From Datisca glomerata (lineage: Eukaryota; Streptophyta; Magnoliopsida; Cucurbitales; Datiscaceae): 64,000 bases of DNA. Location of the stretch: the NCBI GenBank assembly GCA_003255025.1, contig QANY01009435.1, positions 812,118-876,117 on the forward strand, given 5' to 3'. A program made the position numbers and the translations under genes. Below, in pieces: positions 34,500 through 47,956 of this stretch (the stretch's first letter is position 1; the number at the start of each line of letters is the position of its first letter). The notes beneath the pieces are model-generated. The model searched no databases and had not been told where the DNA came from. It was given only the letters and a program-made list of their open reading frames with translations.

Positions 34500-35864
34500 A
34501 TTCCATGATTGGATGATGCTATGAATTCTGTTGTCATAATAGAGTAGGCTATAAGAGACTGTTTAGCACTCTTCTAGGAGATAACACCTCCAGCTAGCAG
34601 AAAAATATAGCCCTACACAAATTTCATACTATCTAGGCATCCAACAAAATCAGAGTTAGTATATCCAACGATCTTAATCTGATTTAACCTCCGATACGTG
34701 AGCATGTAGTATGTTTTTCTCTGTAAATACCGCAACACCTGTTTAACTGCTTTCTAGTGATCCATGCCTGAATTTCTGAAATACATGCCTAACATCCCAG
34801 TCACATACACAATATCCAGACATGTACAAATCTGAGCATACCTCAGACTCCATATTACTGAGGTATAGGAAATCTTCTGCATTTCTCTTTTCTCAAAATC
34901 AATATTAGGGCATTGATTGAGACTAAACATGTCTCCTTTAGCCACAAGGGTATCACCTGATTTGTAGTCTTGCATGTCATATCTTTTGAGAACCTTTTCG
35001 ATATAGCTATTTTGTAATAATTCAAGAATACCCCGAGGACGGTCTCAGTGTATTTGGATCCTTAATACAAAAGAGGCATCACCAAGTATCTCAAAATTTT
35101 TATTAAGAAATCTCTTAGTGTCGTGCAATAAACATATATCATTGATGGCAAGTAAAATGTCATCCACATATAAAACTAGAAAAAATATGTCTGCTCCCAC
35201 AAAACTTATGGTATATACAATCATCGATCAAATTCATCTCAAAATCGAACGAGATGATCACCTAATGAAACTTAAAATATCATTGTCGAGATGCATGCTT
35301 GAGTCCATAGATGGATTTCTTAGGTTTGCAAACTATATTCTTTAGGTCTCCCGGCATAAAGTTTTCTGGTTGCACCATATAAATCGTCTCTTCAATGCTA
35401 CCATTGAGAAACGATGTATTTACATCCATCTGATGTAGCTCAAGATTGAAATGCACCACCAATGCCATTATAATTCTCAAAGAGTCTTTCGTAGAAATCG
35501 GAGAGAAAGTCTCTTTATAGTCAATGTCTTCCTTCTGTGTAAAACCCTTTGTGACAAGACGAGTCTTGTATCTTTACATATTACCTTTTGAATCCCTCTT
35601 GGTCTTAAAAAACCATTTGGAACCAATAGGTTTCACACCTACTGGTAATGGGACAAGATTCAACATGTCATTGTCCTTCATGGACTTAATATCCTCATTC
35701 ATGGCATCGATCCACTTCTGAGAATTAAAACTTTCCATGGCCTGACGGAAGTTGATCGGGTCATCTACCATCACTCCAATGCATACCTCATATTCCTGGA
35801 GAAATATAATGTAATCATCTGGCACTGCACTTTTCCTCTCTCTAGTGTATCTCCCTAGTGGCAT
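34500..35864 (-). pseudogene. Copia reverse transcriptase / RNase H remains
   Basis: Fragments on the - strand match RVT_2 of Ty1/copia elements. From upstream to downstream they include PIGSKWFFKTKRDS (35574-35864 frame), LHQMDVNTSFLNGSIEETIY and KSIYGLKHASRQ (35280-35480 frame), a YVDD catalytic box near 35157-35175, and YTSVIWSLRYAQICTCLDI (34754-34975 frame). Each lies in a different frame, so the polyprotein is dead. Confidence 0.88.
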
Positions 35865-35893
35865 AGGTTCTTGAGGTGTTAGAGTTTGTTCTT

Positions 35894-36879
35894 TTAGAAC
35901 AATTTCTTGAATGTGAGGTTCTCCGATATTATCTTGATATGATGTGTCATGAGCAAGTTCAGGAATGCAGTCCTGATAAATGCCAATAACACATGTGGGA
36001 AAACATATTTCTCCTGAAAGATAAAATCCCTAATCATATCTACCCCTGCAAACTCGGCACCCTCAAAGAGTCGAGTATTTTGCATCTCAAAAATCAACAT
36101 AGTCGTGGGATCATAAAACTTGTACCTCCTGGACCTTTCAGAATATCCAATAAAATAACAACTCACCGTCTTTAAGTCTAATATCTCTTCATTAGGCCTA
36201 TAAGGCCTTGCCTCAGCTGGATATCCCCAAATGTGCAAATGTTTTAGACTAGTTTTCTTTTCAGTCAAAGTTCATATAGTGTCTTCGGAGTTGCTTTATT
36301 TAGAACTTTGTTAAGGATATACGCTACAACCTTAAGTGCTTCACCCTAGAGTGATTCTGATAAGATAGAATGACTAATCATACTCTTCACCATGTCTTTA
36401 AGCATTCTGTTTCATCTTTCAGCAACACCATTCATATTAGGCGAACCTGGCATAGTGTATTGTAGGACGATACCACATTCTTCTAGGAATTTAGCAAACG
36501 GTCCTGGACATTGTTCACTTGAACCATCATATCTACCATAGTATTCACCACCATGGTCAGATCCAACGTTTATGATCCCTTTGTTGAGTTGCTTCTCAAC
36601 TTCAGCCTTAAAATTATTTAACACGTCCAATGTGTGATTTTTCATAAATGAGATATATGTAGCAATATCTAAGAAATTGTCTATGAACGTTATAGAGTAT
36701 TGTTGATCATTCCAAGCAATTGAAGGAAATGACCAGCAAATATCTATATGTATAAGTTCTAAGACGTCTTGAGTCATGTTGGCATCAAATCTTCTTTTAC
36801 CTGTTTGTTTTCCCTTTATACAATAAACACAAATATCAAAATCTGTGAAATCTAAGGGACCAATGATATCATCTAACAC
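35894..36879 (-). pseudogene. Copia integrase remains
   Basis: The - strand frame 36412-36879 carries the start of the integrase core with CVYCIKGKQTGKRR, LIHIDICW and a conserved end GVAER. The aspartates and the glycine-rich SDHGGEYYGRY block are partly kept. The frame 35894-36268 gives the C-terminal integrase region with LHIWGYPAEARPY and SCYFIGYSERSRRYKFYDP. A stop and a frameshift lie between the two. Confidence 0.85.
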
Positions 36880-37269
36880 AAGTCTCTTTATTCTCCATCT
36901 GGAGATATGACCGAATCTCTTGTGTCATAATGCATCTGAATCCTTACTAGTTAATTTTCCTTTACTAACTCGTGCACTTATTTGCAAGGATTCCTTAATT
37001 GTATAAAGTAAATTAAGATTATCATAACTTGATAAAAATAACTAGAACCAACCGAATTTGAATCACGAAACGAACCAAAGTTTCCATCTCCAAATGAACA
37101 AACTTAACCATCTTTGTCTTAAATAGTGAGAGGAATCAAATTTCATCCGAAAGACGGTACAATAAATGTTTCATTATTATTAAAAAAATTCAGTCTTTAA
37201 CAATTATCTAAATTTCCTTAATGCCTCAGTTTCAACCGTCTTACCACTGTCCACATAGATATATCTTTC

Positions 37270-38809
37270 TGTTGGGGGTTATGCTCTCAACGCATATATA
37301 TTGACATTTTGATATGAAATTTAATGAGGATTACATTTTTCTTATAATTGTTCTTTTAAATTATTGTTGAATAATTTATATAAATATCTTGAAAATTTCA
37401 TATTCATTAATGAGACTATGACCTTGTATTAATACGGGAGGATTAAGATCATAGATACTGCATAAAATTATCACCAACATATTAAAGTATGAGATATATA
37501 ATAAATTTTTGCTAGTACAGTTCACTAAGTATTATGAATACGTGTGATCTGGACCAATATTAATTAATATCTTGATCAACGTGCCATTTATCATAAAGAT
37601 TTAATACACATCAATTCGATGATCATATGTAGATCAATTTGAATCTTGAATAGAAATGAACTCCTATGCATGTCTACTCGATCTTTTGATTCACTCATTA
37701 AGGTTTATTTGTAAACATGCTAGTGACATTTATTTTAGAGATTCAGTGATATGAATGGCTGATAACATGATCTTGCAAGATTTGGAATCCAAACTTTTCT
37801 AACGGATCGTATATTGGTTCTCATAAGTGTTAATTCTGGAACTGAATGATTATTGAGCTCAAATTTATAATACGATTATAAATTATTCATTCACTAGTGT
37901 ATTAATGGTACTTAAGGATCAAAAGGAATTTATAGGGATAAAACGATAATTTTGATCAACTCTAATTTACGAACCAATAATTGGAGGACAAACTACATGA
38001 AACGATTATAATAGTGGACTACATGAGAATACTCTATAAATACATTTTATAATCACTAAGAGTTCAATTCGATATTTATAATGGAGTAATAATAGAATTA
38101 ATAAATATAATTATTTAATTAATGAATTTAATTAATAATCTGGTTTATTAGAGCTTAGGATTATAGGTTCATGGTCCTTAAGTCATCTCGATACTACATA
38201 GTCTAGGGTGTGAATATTTACGGACATGAGAAAATGACTGGCTTGTAAATGAATTTTTATTTTAGGGGAAGTACATAATTATGAGATAATTGTGTGTGAT
38301 TAATTAATTAAAAATTAATTAATTGAATTATTTATATATAAATATAATTTTATTATAAATAATTATCGATTATTTTTTCAATTACAATAAGTGACACAGA
38401 ATATCTAATTTATGAAATTAGATAATTAAATTATTATTAGATAATAATTTGAATAAACTAAATTTGTTATTTATGAAATAACAGATAATTTAATTGATAT
38501 GGATAATCAGATATGTTAATTTGAAATTAACTGATATCTATATATTTATCTGATTAAAATAAATATTTAATTTATAATAATTACCATGTGTCGATCAATG
38601 ATTGAGAATCATAAATCATCATGGGCTGATGTAGTGCCACGTGGCGTAACACAGTGCCGTGAGACACTGTGATGGTTTATGCCAACTACAGTGCTGTGTG
38701 GCACTACAGTTCTGAACCATTATACAGCGAGTCTCACTGTATTGAGTAATTTGAAATTAAATATTAATTTTAATTATCCTTAAATATCTAATACGTCGTT
38801 ATCTAGAAG

Positions 38810-38841
<32 letters not shown>

Positions 38842-39423
38842 CTAATGACCTCGGTTGATGAATAAGTTCATCAATTCATCAATCAAAAATTAAATAGAGA
38901 ACACAGTTAGTGTCAGAGTAATTTTTCTCTACGATTAAAAGTTAATCAAATTTCTAAAAGAATAATCATCGCGTTCTTTTAGAGAATCGTCTCACTAAAG
39001 TCCTTTTCAGTATATCTATAGATCTCATGTGTTCAGTACATCAAGAGACATAAAAAGTGTCTTGTAATATTCTACGTCCTCATACACGTTTTAGTGCGTT
39101 GAAGATTGACTTGGAAGATCTTGGTGTTAATCTCAGAATCTACTGATCGTTGGAATGATTTCGTGGGACGGATGATCGATCTGTTTTGCAATTACGCTTG
39201 ATATAAACTACAAGAGATATATGATTTCTAACTTTGTATTATATAAATTTAATGTATAAATTTATAATGGATTCTGACTGATTGAAAAAGAGTTTTCAAT
39301 AAAAAGTTTTATTTGGTTATCGTGGCGTTACGCAAGTTTTGTCTTATTAAAGTATTTGATCTTTATTAAAAGTTTAATTTTTAAATGGTCACGTGCAACA
39401 CGCTTCCGCCCCGACGACCAACA
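37270..39423 (+). repeat. 5' LTR, 2154 bp
   Basis: Begins TGTTGGGGGTTATGCTCTCA and ends GACGACCAACA. This is unusually long for a copia LTR. It contains a TA microsatellite (38810-38837) and an inverted-repeat segment (38631-38707). Confidence 0.92.
38631..38707. repeat. Inverted-repeat segment inside the LTR
   Basis: GTAGTGCCAC at 38631-38640 is the exact reverse complement of GTGGCACTAC at 38698-38707. Between them CACAGTG and CACTGTG form a second small stem. A diverged copy lies at the equivalent place in the 3' LTR (about 45580-45660). Confidence 0.75.
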
Positions 39424-40869
39424 TGTAGTATCAGAGCGGTCTTTATATATTTATATGTTAAATGATGTGTGGATTTTCTTGCATTATTCATATATATATA
39501 TATATATATATATGAGATATGTATGATTGAATGGATGGTTATATTTTTTTGAATGTATGAAAAATACGTTAATTATATGATGATTATTGGGTTAGACTTT
39601 GTTCTTTTAGTTTTTCCTTAGATCTTGTGTAAGTTGTTTTGGGGCGTAAGAATTTTTGTATTTTTTGTAATATGTAATTATTTCGCGCGAGAAAACAAAG
39701 AACGCACGAGACAAACGACGGAGGAAAAAGAATATAAATAGATTTTTTTTCAATTCTGGCGCTAGCTCGCCGATTAATGATTACCGACAATGTCGCCAAA
39801 ATTACTATTCTGGCGACGATGCTAGAAAATCAGCGGCGGTAGGAGAGTCCTATCGTTGGTGGCAACTGTTGTCACATTTGGAGAAGTTTCACAAAAACCA
39901 GATACCTACTTACCCTATCACTGCAGAATTTGATCCTAACCCTTTCTCTATCTATTATCCTTTTAAATTTTGAAATTAATATAATTTTAAAATTAATTTT
40001 TAATTTTTAAATTACATTAATTTTTAGTTTTTAATTTTATGAGAATTAAAAATTAATAGGTTGATTGGGTTTGACCTAAGTTTGACTAAATAAAATAAAA
40101 TATTCATTTGGCTAAGTCAAAGTCAACTATTTTTAAATGGATAATTATAAAAATTAATTTTAATTAAGAGAAAAGTATTTTTTTCCTAATTAAATAGGAT
40201 CTTGTTCAAAGCTTGAAGATTATGAATATGAACATCAGGAGGAGAATGCAATATTTCATAAATATGTATTCTTGAAGTCTACTTTGTAAATTTATTTCTT
40301 TATTTCAAGGATTGTATTTCAAAAATACTCAATACTCACTCGGTCAATTATTATTTTATTTATTATTAAAAGTAATTGTTTAAATGTTATGCTTGATAAT
40401 TTGTCCATGCATTAGTCGATCACATGTCATACATGAAAATCCCACACAGTTTCATTTGGTCATGTATCTTATAAGTAGAAACATGATTTATTTAGGATTG
40501 TCCTAATATGTTTATATGTATTATTTCATAAAATCAATTGCATGTAAACTGCTAGGTTTTAACTAGTTAAAACTTGATAATCACACCACACTAAAAGATA
40601 TAGTAATCTTTAGGTTAACTAAGTTTAGTAAAAGAGTTTTATTAAAGTTTAATGAATATAATTAATTAGTTAATCTAAGTTCACTTAATTATGACTTAGG
40701 CACCTCAGAAAGTTAAATGAACGTAGACCAATATGATTGAATTAACTTATAATTAAATATTCATAGGGTTATTATTTTAACTAGTAATTAATTTGGAATT
40801 AATTGATTAGTTAAAATAGAAACACATTATCCTAAAATAGTGAGTGGGAGAAGGTTGACATTTCAACGT

Positions 40870-41960
40870 AACATATTGTCCCCATCTTTAGTACAGAGGA
40901 ATGTCCTGATGAGCCCCCTACTAATGCCCATAAGAATGTTCGTACAAACATGATGCTTGGATCACATTAAATAATAAGGTGAAGTGCTACATGCTTGTGA
41001 GAATGAATGATGTTCTAAGAACCAAATATGAAAGCATGGAGACTATCTAAGAGATTATGGAATCTCTACAGGCCACGTTTGGGCAGCAGTCTGATCAAAG
41101 TCGTCATGAGGCCACTAGGAGCTATATGACGACTAAGATGAGAAAGGGTACTTTTGTGCGAGAACATGTTTTGAATATGCTCAACATAATGCACGAGGCA
41201 TAAGTACATGGGACGAGCATTGATGAGCAGACTCAAGTTAGCATTATACTTAAGTCGCTCACACAAGTTTTTTCTATGTTCACGACCAACTATGTTATGA
41301 ATAAGTTGCAATTCAACATAACTCGATTGTTGAATGAACTGTAGACTTTTGAGTCATTCAATCTTAGAATGACGAAAGAGGGTGAGACAAATGTTGTTGA
41401 GCAAAAGCATTTTTTCTATATTGTTAAGAACAAGAAAACGAAGAATAACAATGGTAAGGACAAATGTAAGAACAAGAAATGGTAGAAAGCCAAGACATCA
41501 CCAAAAGTCAAGAAGAAAAGAAAGACAGTAAGCCCAAGGGAAAATGTTTCCACTGTGGGGTTGAAAGTCATTGTAAGAGAAACTGTAATAAGTATCTCTC
41601 CGAGCTGAAAAAGAAATGTAAATATGATTTACTTATACTTGAAGTTTTCTTAGTAGATAATGATTTGTCATCCTGGATACTTGATTTAAGAGCTACTAAC
41701 CATGTATGTTCTTCTTTGCAGATACTTGATTCATCAAGGGACCTGGCTGAAAGCGAGGTCGTTTTGAAAGTTGGCAGTGGTGCGTTTGTGTCAGCTAAAG
41801 CATTAGAGACAAAGTGTTTACTTTTTGGATATAATTATTTGTTTTTTACCATGTTTATTATATTCCTGGTTTTTCGAGAAATTGGATTTCTCTTTCTTTT
41901 TTACAAGAACGGTTATTTGAAGTTTCTTTTATTAATAAAGAGTTTATTATTTCTAAGAAT
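40870..41960 (+). pseudogene. Copia gag, zinc knuckle and protease remains
   Basis: The gag part reads through several stops, with recognisable words KVKCYMLVRMNDVL and IMESLQATFGQQS (about 40975-41095) and MRKGTFVREHVLNML (about 41140-41180). The frame 41479-41967 holds a CCHC zinc knuckle, CFHCGVESHCKRNC, then the protease region SSWILDLRATNHVCSS, where the family active site D-S-G-A is changed to D-L-R-A. The gag binds the element RNA in related elements. Here it is broken. Confidence 0.85.
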
Positions 41961-42104
41961 GATTTGATATTTGTCATGTTAAACTTATAAACGGACTGTA
42001 TATGCTTAAACCGACTGAACACGCATTATAAAAATTTGAATTATTTAAAGTAGCAAAACCTAAAAGTAACAAATGATAAAGAGTTTCTCATGATGATGAT
42101 AACA

Positions 42105-42490
42105 TATATCTTTGGCATCTAAGGTTGGTACACATTCATTTAGATAGGTTAAACATGTTAACAAAGCATGATGCTTTGAGAGAACTAAAGACCCAATATC
42201 ATAAATTTAGACTCAAGGTCTGAAGTATGCATATTCGTAGGCCATGCTCCAGAGACTAGAGGTGGGTACTTTATAGTCATAACAATCAAAAGGTGTTTGT
42301 GTCGAAAAATGCAACATTCCTTGAGCATGACTATACGTAAAACTACAAACCTCGTAGCAAAGTGATTCTCGAAGAATTAGTGACTGATGAGATCATACCA
42401 CCTTCAATTTCTTTTGATAAATTACAAAATAGAGAAATCATAGTTCATGCAAAGGAAACCCCAGTGCAACGTCGTAGTGGGAGGGTTTTG
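42105..42490 (+). pseudogene. Copia pre-integrase and integrase tail, catalytic core missing
   Basis: LWHLRLVHIHLDRLN (about 42113-42157) is the GAG_pre-integrase block. Only some 100 bases later the sequence already matches the far C-terminal integrase linker (KVFVSKNATFLEHDY, about 42290-42335, and PPSISFDKL). The roughly 200-residue catalytic core that normally lies between is absent, so this copy could not have integrated by its own integrase. Confidence 0.7.
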
Positions 42491-42639
42491 TGACAACCAA
42501 TTCGCTAAGAACTAGAAGCACATGTTCTAGTTTCAGACACTAATAAGGACGATCCGTTTTCTCATGAAGAAGTAATAGATGATCCTCAAAAAGGAGAAAT
42601 GACAAGATGTCATGAATCAAGAAATGTAATCTATCTATT

Positions 42640-43955
42640 CCAATTCCTTCTAGGAACTTGTAGATCCACCTGAAAATATCAGGCTCATTGGATGTAAATG
42701 GATATTTAAGAAAAAAAAAGTGCATATAAAAAAGTAGACTTTCAAAGCACGGTTAATAGCCAATGCTATACATAAAGGGAATTAGTCGATTATGTGAGAC
42801 ATTCTCTCTTATGGCCATGCTCAAATTTTTTCGCATCATTTTGTCCATAGCCGCTAGTTTTGACAATGAGATATGACAAATGGACATTAAGACGGCTTTT
42901 CTAAGTGACTCTCTTGAATAAATAATCTATATGATGCAACCAGAAGGGTTCGTACAAAAGGGGTAAGATAAAAAAAATATGCAAGTTGCTTAAATCCATT
43001 TATGGGTTAAAGCAAGTATCTAGATCTTGAAATCTTATTTTTGATGAGATTATAAAGTCTTATGGTTTCGAAAAAAATGTTGACGGATCCTGCGTTTATA
43101 AATACATCAAAGATAAGATAATGATTTTCTTAGTTCTTTATGTTGACGATATTCTACTCATTGGAAATGATGTAGAAACTTTGTCAAAGGTAAAGAAGTG
43201 GTTAGCTGAGAAATTCCAAATGAAAGATTTGGGAGATGCGAGTTATGTTCCAGGCATCCAAATCCTAAGGAATAGAAAGAACAAACTCTTGGCACTTTCT
43301 CAGGCATCTTATATTGATAAGGTGTTGGAGAGATTCTCTATGGAGAATTCCAAAAAAAGTCAACTAATGACCAGATATGGAATTTTTCTCTCCAATGAAC
43401 AGTGTCCTAAGACACCACAAGAGGAAGATGATACGAGAAAGGTCTCCTATGCTTCAGCAGTTGGAAGTCTTGTGTATGTCATGTTGTGTATGAGACTGGA
43501 CATCTATTATACAGTTGGAACTGTCAGTTATTATCAATCGAATCAAGGTTTGGAACATTGGATTGCAGTAAAGCACATTCTCACGTATCTTAGGAGAACG
43601 AAAAACTATATGCTTGTTTATTCTGATGGAAACCTGAACCCCACTGGATATATTGATTCTGATTTTCAATCAGACAGAGATAGTCGAAGGTCGACGTCTG
43701 GATCAGTATTCACCCTAAGTGGAGGAGCTGCAGTCTAGAGAAGTATTAAACAATCTCGCATCATAGATTCCACTATGGAAGCTGAATATATTGCGGCTTG
43801 TGAAACTGCGAAAGATGCGACATGACTTAGAAAGTTATATTGATCTGGAAGTAGTTCCAGATATGAACAAGCCACCGATCCTGCACTGTAACAATAGTAC
43901 TGCGGTAGTGAATTCCAAGGAGCCGAGGAGTCACAGAGAGGCAATCACATAGAAT
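42640..43955 (+). pseudogene. Copia reverse transcriptase and RNase H
   Basis: RVT_2 begins near 42640 with IGCKW-like remains and has QMDIKTAFL- and EGFVQKG-like words near 42875-42960, with frameshifts. The longest clean frame, 43121-43738, holds FLVLYVDDILLIGND with the YVDD catalytic box, LGDASYVPGIQILR, and the RNase H start YIDSDFQSDRDSRRSTSG, ending at TAG where the family usually has tryptophan. RNase H continues past the stop with IDSTMEAEYIAACETAKDA. It is the best-preserved part of the element. Confidence 0.88.
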
Positions 43956-44135
43956 TGAAATATCATCTTGTAAGAGAGATCGTGCATCAATGAGATGTGA
44001 CTAGTAGAAGATATCGTCTGAACAGAACCTCGTTGATCTGTTTACAAAGACACTTCCTGCAAAGTCATTTGAGGGTCATGTGCATAACATGAGATTGAGA
44101 AAAATGCCACACTTGTTTTAGGGAAAGTGGGAGGT

Positions 44136-46348
44136 TGTTGGGAGTTATACCCTCAAAGCATGTGTATTGACATTTTGATATAAAATTTAATAAGAATTAC
44201 ATTTTTCTTATAATTATTCTTTTAAATTATTGTTGAATAATTTATATAGATATATAAAAATTTCATATTCATTAATGAGACTATGACCTTGTATTATTAC
44301 AGGAGAATTAAGATCATAGATAATGAATAAAATTATCAGCAACATATTAAAGTATGAAATCTTTAATGAATAGTTACTAGTACGGTTCACTAAGTATTAT
44401 GAATGAATATGATTTAGATCCAGATCATTGATATATATAAATATCTTAGTGAAGATACTTTATATAATGAGATTACATATGACTGGACATATGTGAATTG
44501 ATATTTTTATCAACGTGTCATTTATCATAAGAATTTATTACACATCAATTTGATGATCATATATAGATCGCTTTGAATCCTGATTAGTCATGAACTCCTA
44601 TACAAATCTAGTGGATCTTTTGATTCACTCGTTAAGAATTATTTGTAAAACAGACTAGTGACTTTTATCTTGGAGATTCAGTGATGTGAATGGCTGCGAA
44701 CATGATCTTGTAAGATTTAGAATCCAAGCTTTCCTTACGGATCATATATTGGTTCATTTAAATGTTAATTCTAGAACTGAATAGTTATTGATCTCAAATT
44801 TATAATAAGATTATAAATTAGTCATTCACTAGTAGATTAATCGTACTTAAGGATCAAAAGGTATTTAGAGGGGTAAAATGGTAATTTTTACTAGCACTAA
44901 TTTATGAACCAATAATTGGAGGACAGAACTACATGAAATGATTATATCAGCAGACTACATGAGAATACTCTGTAAATACATTTTATAATCACTAAGAGTT
45001 CAATTCCATATTTATAATGGAGTAATAATGGAATTAATAAATAAGATTATTTAATTAAAGAGTTTAATTAATAATCTGGTTTATTGAATCTTAGGATTAT
45101 ATGTCCATAGTCCCTAAGTCACCTCTATACTACGCAGTGTAGGGTATAAATATTTCAAGACATGAGAAAATGACTGACTTACAAATGAATTTTTATGCTG
45201 GGGTAAGTACATATTTATGAGATAATTATGTGTGAGTAATTAATTAAGAATTAATTAATTGGATTATTTATATGTAAATATTATTTTTGAAAGTTATATA
45301 TACATAAATAATTGTCGATTATTTTTCTGATTATTGATAAATGAGACAGAATATTTAATTTAAGTAATTAGATAGTTATATTATTATTAGATACTAATTT
45401 AGATCAAATAAATATGTTATTTGTGAAATAAAAGATTTATTAGTTGATAGAGATAATCAGATATATTAATTTTGAATTAACTGATATATAGATATTTATC
45501 GGATTAAAATAAATATTTAATTTATAGTAATTACCACGTGTCAATCAATGATTGAGAATCATAGATCACCATGGACTGTTGTAGTGCCACTTGGCATAAC
45601 ATAGTGCTGTGAGAGACTGTGATGGTTTATGTCAACTGCAGTGTTGTGTGGCGCTACAAGTCTGCACCATTATATAGTGAGTCCCACTATATTGAGTAAT
45701 TTGAAATTAAATATTAAATTTTAACTATCCCTAAATATCTGATATGGCATTATCTAAAAAAGATACATATATTATTCTAATGCCATCGGCTGATGATTAA
45801 GTTCATCAATCAAGAATTGAATGGAGAATACAATTAGTGTCAGAGTAATTTTTCTCTACGATTAAAAGTTAATCAAATCTCTAAAAAATAATCATCGCAT
45901 TTTTTTAGAGAATCGTCCCACTAAAATTCTTCTCAGTAAATCTCTAGATATCATGTAGAGACAGAAAAATGTGTTGTAATATTCTACGTGCCCACACATG
46001 CCCTATTGCATTAAGGATTGACTTGAAAGATTTTAGTGTGGATCTCGAAGTTTAGTGACCATCGGAACGGTTTCATGGGATGGATGAGCGATCAGTTTTG
46101 CAAGGATGCTTGATATAGACTACAAGAGATATATGAATATTAACATTATATGTTGTAAATTTAATGTATAAATATATAATGGATCCTAACTGATTGAAAA
46201 AGAATTTTTAATAAAAAGTTTTTATTTGGTTATCGTGGCGTTGTGCAAGTTTTGTTTTATTAAAAGATTTAATCTTTATTAAATGTTTAATTTTTTAAAT
46301 GACCACGCACCATACGTTTCCGCCGCGCACGCACCGTGATGACCAACA
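44136..46348 (+). repeat. 3' LTR, 2213 bp
   Basis: Begins TGTTGGGAGTTATACCCTCA and ends GATGACCAACA. It is collinear with the 5' LTR over its whole length, with many substitutions and indels, including loss of most of the TA microsatellite. Confidence 0.92.
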
Positions 46349-46353
46349 CTTTT

Positions 46354-47300
46354 AACGTCACTTAACCTTTGGCAAATCTAGCAATAATGTATAGATACAC
46401 TGATACGAGTTGATGCACCAGAATTTATCCACCATGTGTGTCTAGCAACCAAACTTATATTAACCTAAGAATAAACTAAATTAAGAAGCACACATTTCTT
46501 AGCACGCCAAGCGTGATAATTGATGTATTACTTCTTTCTATGCCCTTCAGATGCACATAATTAACAACTATCATCTTCTGGATCAACCGATTTCTTTTGT
46601 TGTTTCTTGTGTGGTGCTGTATCCGCAACTACCTTGTCCTTTTTTTCTTTTCTTTCCCATACCCTTATTCTTAGAGGTAGAGGTCGGGTAAACACTCTCT
46701 ATCTTTTCATTTTTCACTCTTTTCTTTTCCTAAAAGCAGTGTGAGATGAACTCATTCAGAGACCAAGTCTCTTTCTGAATATCGTAACTCACCTTGAACT
46801 GGCTAAACTGTGCCTGAAGGTATATGAAAATCAGATACACAAGCAAGTCCTTAGAGAGTTCAAGCATTAGTGTTTTCAACCTTGACACAATGTGATACAT
46901 TTTTATAATGTACTCTGATATTGCATTTACCTTTATAACTCATTGAAATTAGATCTACCAAGAGAGTATCATTTTCTGTCATTTCATTCTTGACAAATCT
47001 CTTTTCAATATCCGCAAGAAAATCCTTAACTGTAGTGATCTTTTTAGATATAGTGCCACTGAATGCTTCTGGAATGACCTTCTTTATGAACAGCATACAC
47101 ATGTGATTTCATTTCTCCCACCTTTTCATATCTCTCTTTTCGTCAGAGATACTCATATCCATAAGAGGTAAATGAGAATCAATCATTAATGAAAGATCAA
47201 GACCCATAACTCCAAGAACTATCAAGAGATTATCTTTCTAGGACTTGAAGTTTGAGTCATTTAATACTTTATTTACTTGATATTGGCATTAGCTTGAGTA
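46354..47300 (-). pseudogene. Gag and protease half of the older copia element
   Basis: On the - strand the frame 46860-47102 (FSGTISKKITTVKDFLADIE, then KRFVKNEMTENDTLLVDLIS) is copia gag. Further 3', about 46550-46360, come zinc-knuckle remains and HTWWINSGASTRISVS, the protease region with the catalytic aspartate of D-S-G-A changed to asparagine. The - strand reading stops at the insertion point and its logical continuation lies at 37264 downward, confirming that the + strand copia split this element between protease and pre-integrase. Confidence 0.85.
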
Positions 47301-47956
47301 ATAACTTACTAGAGAAACATTAACCAACCTACAAGCTCACATAAATCCTAAATAAAAATAATAAATTCAAACAAAAGTAAACTCCATCTCAAGACACCGA
47401 ACACTCCATTAATATTTTGACTTTGACCAAAATTATTAACTTATAAGTCATGCCTTGGTGTAGTAATCAAACACTGATGATAAAGAACATATCGAGTAAG
47501 AAACCTTCATTTGGGCTGATTTATTTTTCACATGTAAAATCGAATAATCATCACGTATTTACTACCACAAAAGTATATGTAATTCTATCAATTTTTTTTT
47601 TCCTTTGAGCCGGTAAATATTCACATAAGTTACACACACATATAACTTTTATATTTTTAGATAAAATTAATTTTCACAAGAGATATCACTTTGACGACGT
47701 ATTAATTTAATTATTTCATCTCAAAATATATATAAACATACTAATGTTCAAAATTTTAATGGTTTAATACAAACAATGTTAAGAGTTTAATGGTTGAATT
47801 ATGGACGAAAATAAAAAAATAATCACAGTTAAGGAATAAAAAAGCATAGTTTGATTTATTTTTTTGAATAATCAAAAGGCATGGTTAAGAAAAGTATAAT
47901 ATTATCTAAAGATGATGGTCTTTTCAGAAATAAATGAGTAACGTGCAAAATTCAAA

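Larger units (their letters stand above)
33307..37269 (-). mobile_element. Older Ty1/copia element, pol half (interrupted)
   Basis: On the - strand this holds, in 5' to 3' order, the remains of the integrase zinc/pre-integrase region, integrase, reverse transcriptase, RNase H, a polypurine tract and a 3' LTR. Its gag-protease half lies at 46354-47300, separated by the + strand copia at 37270-46348. All frames are broken by stops and frameshifts. No intact 5' LTR was found at the far end. Confidence 0.88.
37270..46348 (+). mobile_element. Ty1/copia-type LTR retrotransposon, 9.1 kb, inserted in the older copia
   Basis: Two direct LTRs (37270-39423 and 44136-46348), each TGTTGG..CCAACA, enclose 4.7 kb of internal sequence. 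The primer-binding site (TAGTATCAGAGC, about 39426-39437, close to the initiator-Met tRNA complement) follows the left LTR, and the polypurine tract GGGAAAGTGGGAGG (44121-44134) precedes the right LTR, fixing the + orientation. The flanks CTTTC (37265-37269) and CTTTT (46349-46353) are a one-mismatch 5-bp target duplication. Domain order gag, protease, integrase remnant, reverse transcriptase, RNase H is that of copia. Stops throughout and many differences between the LTRs mark it as old and inactive. Confidence 0.92.
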
